From the NCBI RefSeq assembly GCF_022829445.1, contig NZ_JAKSXY010000084.1:1-64000 (forward strand): DNA of 64,000 bases, in the 5' to 3' direction. The position numbers were made by a program, and so were the translations under genes. The notes beneath the pieces were generated by a model, which saw only the letters and a program-made list of their open reading frames with translations, was not told the DNA's origin and did not search any database. This document shows positions 62,174 through 64,000 of this stretch, in pieces (position 1 is the first letter of the stretch; each line of letters opens with the position of its first letter). Source of the stretch: Methylobacterium sp. J-068 (GTDB lineage Bacteria > Pseudomonadota > Alphaproteobacteria > Rhizobiales > Beijerinckiaceae).

Positions 62174-64000
62174 GTGAGGTGGATCCGGGGGCGGGTTCGC
62201 GACACGTCGGGGCTCGGGATCGCGCGGGCGGCCTGGCCGCTCGCCATCGCCTTGGCCGGCGGCGGGCTGGCGGCCGGGCCGGCCGCGGCCTTCGATCTGT
62301 TCGGCCTGTTCGGCTCCGAGGAGGAGCCGCCTGCGCCGAGTGAAGGGGCCCTGCCCTACACGGTGAAATTCCAGGGCGTGGACGATGACGACGTCCTGCG
62401 CGCGCTCCAGGATACCTCGACGCTTCACCGCCTGCGCCAGGAGGCCCCGCCCGACGGCGAGGGGCTGGTGCGCCGGGCCGAGGCCGACCTGCGCCGCCTC
62501 GCCGACGTGCTGTCCGGCTACGGCTATTACCAGGGCCGGGTCACCATCCGCATCGACGGCATCGTGCTGGCGGGCGAGGGCACCGTGGTCGCCGCCGCCC
62601 GGGCGGCGGAGGCGTCCCGCGCGCGCGCGCTCGTTCCCGTCAAGGTCGTGCTCGATCCGGGCCCGCTCTACACGTTGCGCTCCGTGGCGGCGCGCGATCC
62701 CCGGGGCAACCCGTTCCCCGAGGAGGTCCTGCCCGAGCGCTTCGTCCGTGTCGGTGAGGCGGTGCCGGCCCGCTCGGCCACCGTGCTCGCGCGCGAGGCC
62801 CGGATCGTCGATCGCTTCCGCGCGCTGGGCCATCCCTTCGCCAAGGCGGTGACGCGCGATCCGGTGGTGGACGATGCCGCCCACGTCATGGACGTCACCT
62901 ACACCATCGATCCGGGGCCGATCGCCGGCCTCGGCGAGGTGGCGGTCCGTGGCACTCAGGGGATCGATCCGGCGGTGGTGCGCTCGTTCATCTACGCCGA
63001 GCCGGGGGACCCGTACTCGCCCAAGGCCGTGTCGGACATCCGCCGCTCGGTGGCCAAGGTCGAGGGCCTCGGCTCGGTCCGGGTGCGCGAGGGAGAGGCC
63101 CTGGACGGCGCCGGCAACCTGCCGATCTTCGTCGATGTCACCGAGCGCGAGCGGAACCTGATCGGCGTCTCGGCTCGCTACTCCACCGTCGATGGGCCGG
63201 GCATCCGGGCCTATTACGCCAACCGCAACCTGTTCGGCGGCGGCGAGACCTTTCGGGTCGATGCCGACATCTACTACCTCGGCAACGATCTCTACGCGAA
63301 GCAGCGCAAGGCCGCCGGCATCGAGTCGAACGGGCTCGGCGGCCGGCTCTCCGCCACCTTCGTCAAGCCGGCCCTCTGGGGCACCCGCAACGACCTCGTC
63401 GCCAACCTGTTCGTCGGGCGCGAGGCGCAGCAATCCTATGTCAGCGATGCGGCCGGCGGTACGGTGGCCATACGGCACCGCTTCTCCGACACGTTCTTCG
63501 CCCAGATCGGCGTCGACGGGCAGGCCGGGCGCTCGCAGGACGCGCTCGGCAAGGTCGATTACCGCCTGATCGGCGTGCCGGTCTCTGTCTCCTACGATTC
63601 CACCGACAACCTGCTCGACCCGACGCAAGGCGTGCGCCTCACCGCCTCGGCGACGCCCTATGCGGGGTTCCTCGGCTCCGATCCGTCGATCTTCGTCGCC
63701 AAGGCGCAGGGCTCGACCTACTACGCCTTCGACGACGAGGCCCGCTACATCCTGGCCGGCCGCATCGGCTTCGGTTCGATCTCGGGGGCCAACCTCGACG
63801 AGATCCCGGCCAATATCCGCTTCTTCGCGGGCGGCGGCGGATCGGTGCGCGGCTTTCCCTACCGCACGCTGGGGCCGCGCGGCCCCTTCAACCTGCCGAT
63901 CGGCGGCCGCAGCCTGCTCGAAGCCTCGGTGGAGGCGCGCATCAAGGTCACGGACACGATCGGCGTCGTGCCGTTCATCGATGCCGGCACGGCGTTCGCC
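62174..64000 (+). CDS. tamA: Translocation and assembly module TamA, 3' end outside the window
   Basis: 609 residues are present and the frame is open at the window end. A signal peptide (LAIALAGGGLAAGPAAA) ends near residue 39. POTRA-like domains follow: LPYTVKFQGVDDDDVLRALQ, then PVKVVLDPGPLYTLRSVAA, then DPGPIAGLGEVAVRGTQGID. The barrel starts around ERNLIGVSARYSTVDGPGIR with NRNLFGGGETFRVDADIYYL, and contains the Omp85 motif GGGSVRGFPYRTLGPRG. TamA works with TamB to insert autotransporters or move lipids; tamB is expected just beyond the window. The GTG at 62174 is the only reasonable start. Partial but otherwise intact. Confidence 0.92.
   Translation, partial: MRWIRGRVRDTSGLGIARAAWPLAIALAGGGLAAGPAAAFDLFGLFGSEEEPPAPSEGALPYTVKFQGVDDDDVLRALQDTSTLHRLRQEAPPDGEGLVRRAEADLRRLADVLSGYGYYQGRVTIRIDGIVLAGEGTVVAAARAAEASRARALVPVKVVLDPGPLYTLRSVAARDPRGNPFPEEVLPERFVRVGEAVPARSATVLAREARIVDRFRALGHPFAKAVTRDPVVDDAAHVMDVTYTIDPGPIAGLGEVAVRGTQGIDPAVVRSFIYAEPGDPYSPKAVSDIRRSVAKVEGLGSVRVREGEALDGAGNLPIFVDVTERERNLIGVSARYSTVDGPGIRAYYANRNLFGGGETFRVDADIYYLGNDLYAKQRKAAGIESNGLGGRLSATFVKPALWGTRNDLVANLFVGREAQQSYVSDAAGGTVAIRHRFSDTFFAQIGVDGQAGRSQDALGKVDYRLIGVPVSVSYDSTDNLLDPTQGVRLTASATPYAGFLGSDPSIFVAKAQGSTYYAFDDEARYILAGRIGFGSISGANLDEIPANIRFFAGGGGSVRGFPYRTLGPRGPFNLPIGGRSLLEASVEARIKVTDTIGVVPFIDAGTAFA

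Noticed and set aside
62385..63569. Apparent separate small genes inside the last 1.6 kb
   Set aside because: They are other-frame shadows of tamA, whose own frame is continuous to the window end with clear POTRA and barrel motifs.

Overview
This is a very GC-rich chromosomal window that reads as an alphaproteobacterium of the Hyphomicrobiales. The best fit is Methylobacterium/Methylorubrum. Supporting signs are an RpoH sigma factor with an RpoH box, an alphaproteobacterial lipid A/Kdo block (DUF374, waaA, lpxK, DUF2093), a MutL with an endonuclease motif, an Omp19-type inhibitor lipoprotein, a DUF1127 gene, an MbfA-like membrane domain, a Zur-like operator on a ZnuD-like receptor, and several small proteins I associate with Methylobacteriaceae (DUF6163, DUF6481). 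The genus is inferred from protein resemblance; no search was run.

Layout. 1-8 kb: a MarR/LdtR-like regulator, an acyl-CoA hydrolase with a membrane protein, heme synthesis (hemB), a lipoprotein, an RDD membrane protein, the N-end-rule transferase bpt, and a siderophore-type TonB receptor. 8.5-19 kb: purB, a D-amino-acid transaminase, purA, a single-span protein of unknown role, rpoH, rluD, tRNA-Glu, a metallophosphoesterase, and a stand-alone MbfA/VIT-type iron transporter behind a perfect 30-bp palindrome. 19-26 kb: lipid A/Kdo genes, then a tightly overlapping nucleoside-salvage operon (cdd, purine nucleoside phosphorylase, deoC, deoA). 26-36 kb: a His-rich secreted protein, a phospholipid methyltransferase-like protein, dnaJ and dnaK, YqgE, a peroxiredoxin, thrB and ispH. 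36-43 kb: a MocR regulator divergent from a DUF1127 gene, Kef-type and MATE transporters, a glycine-rich small protein, two matching hairpin elements and a beta-barrel protein. 43-54 kb: a heavy-metal RND pump pair, mutL, kdsD, an outer-membrane barrel and a protease-inhibitor lipoprotein. 54-64 kb: a complete class I P450 operon (ferredoxin, reductase, P450), a DUF3750 protein, a zinc-type TonB receptor, small charged proteins, a cold-shock protein, and a TamA gene cut by the window end.

Several pathways recur. Envelope building is represented by waaA, lpxK, kdsD, DUF374 and tamA. Metal handling is represented by two TonB receptors, the VIT protein and the RND pump. Proteostasis under RpoH control is represented by rpoH, dnaK and dnaJ.

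No prophage, transposase, CRISPR array or defence island is visible. The least-explained signals are non-coding. One is a family of dispersed repeats that begin at or beside stop codons and often carry long hairpins. The other is a pair of about 80-bp hairpins at 41.9-42.1 kb whose arms differ only by compensated base changes.
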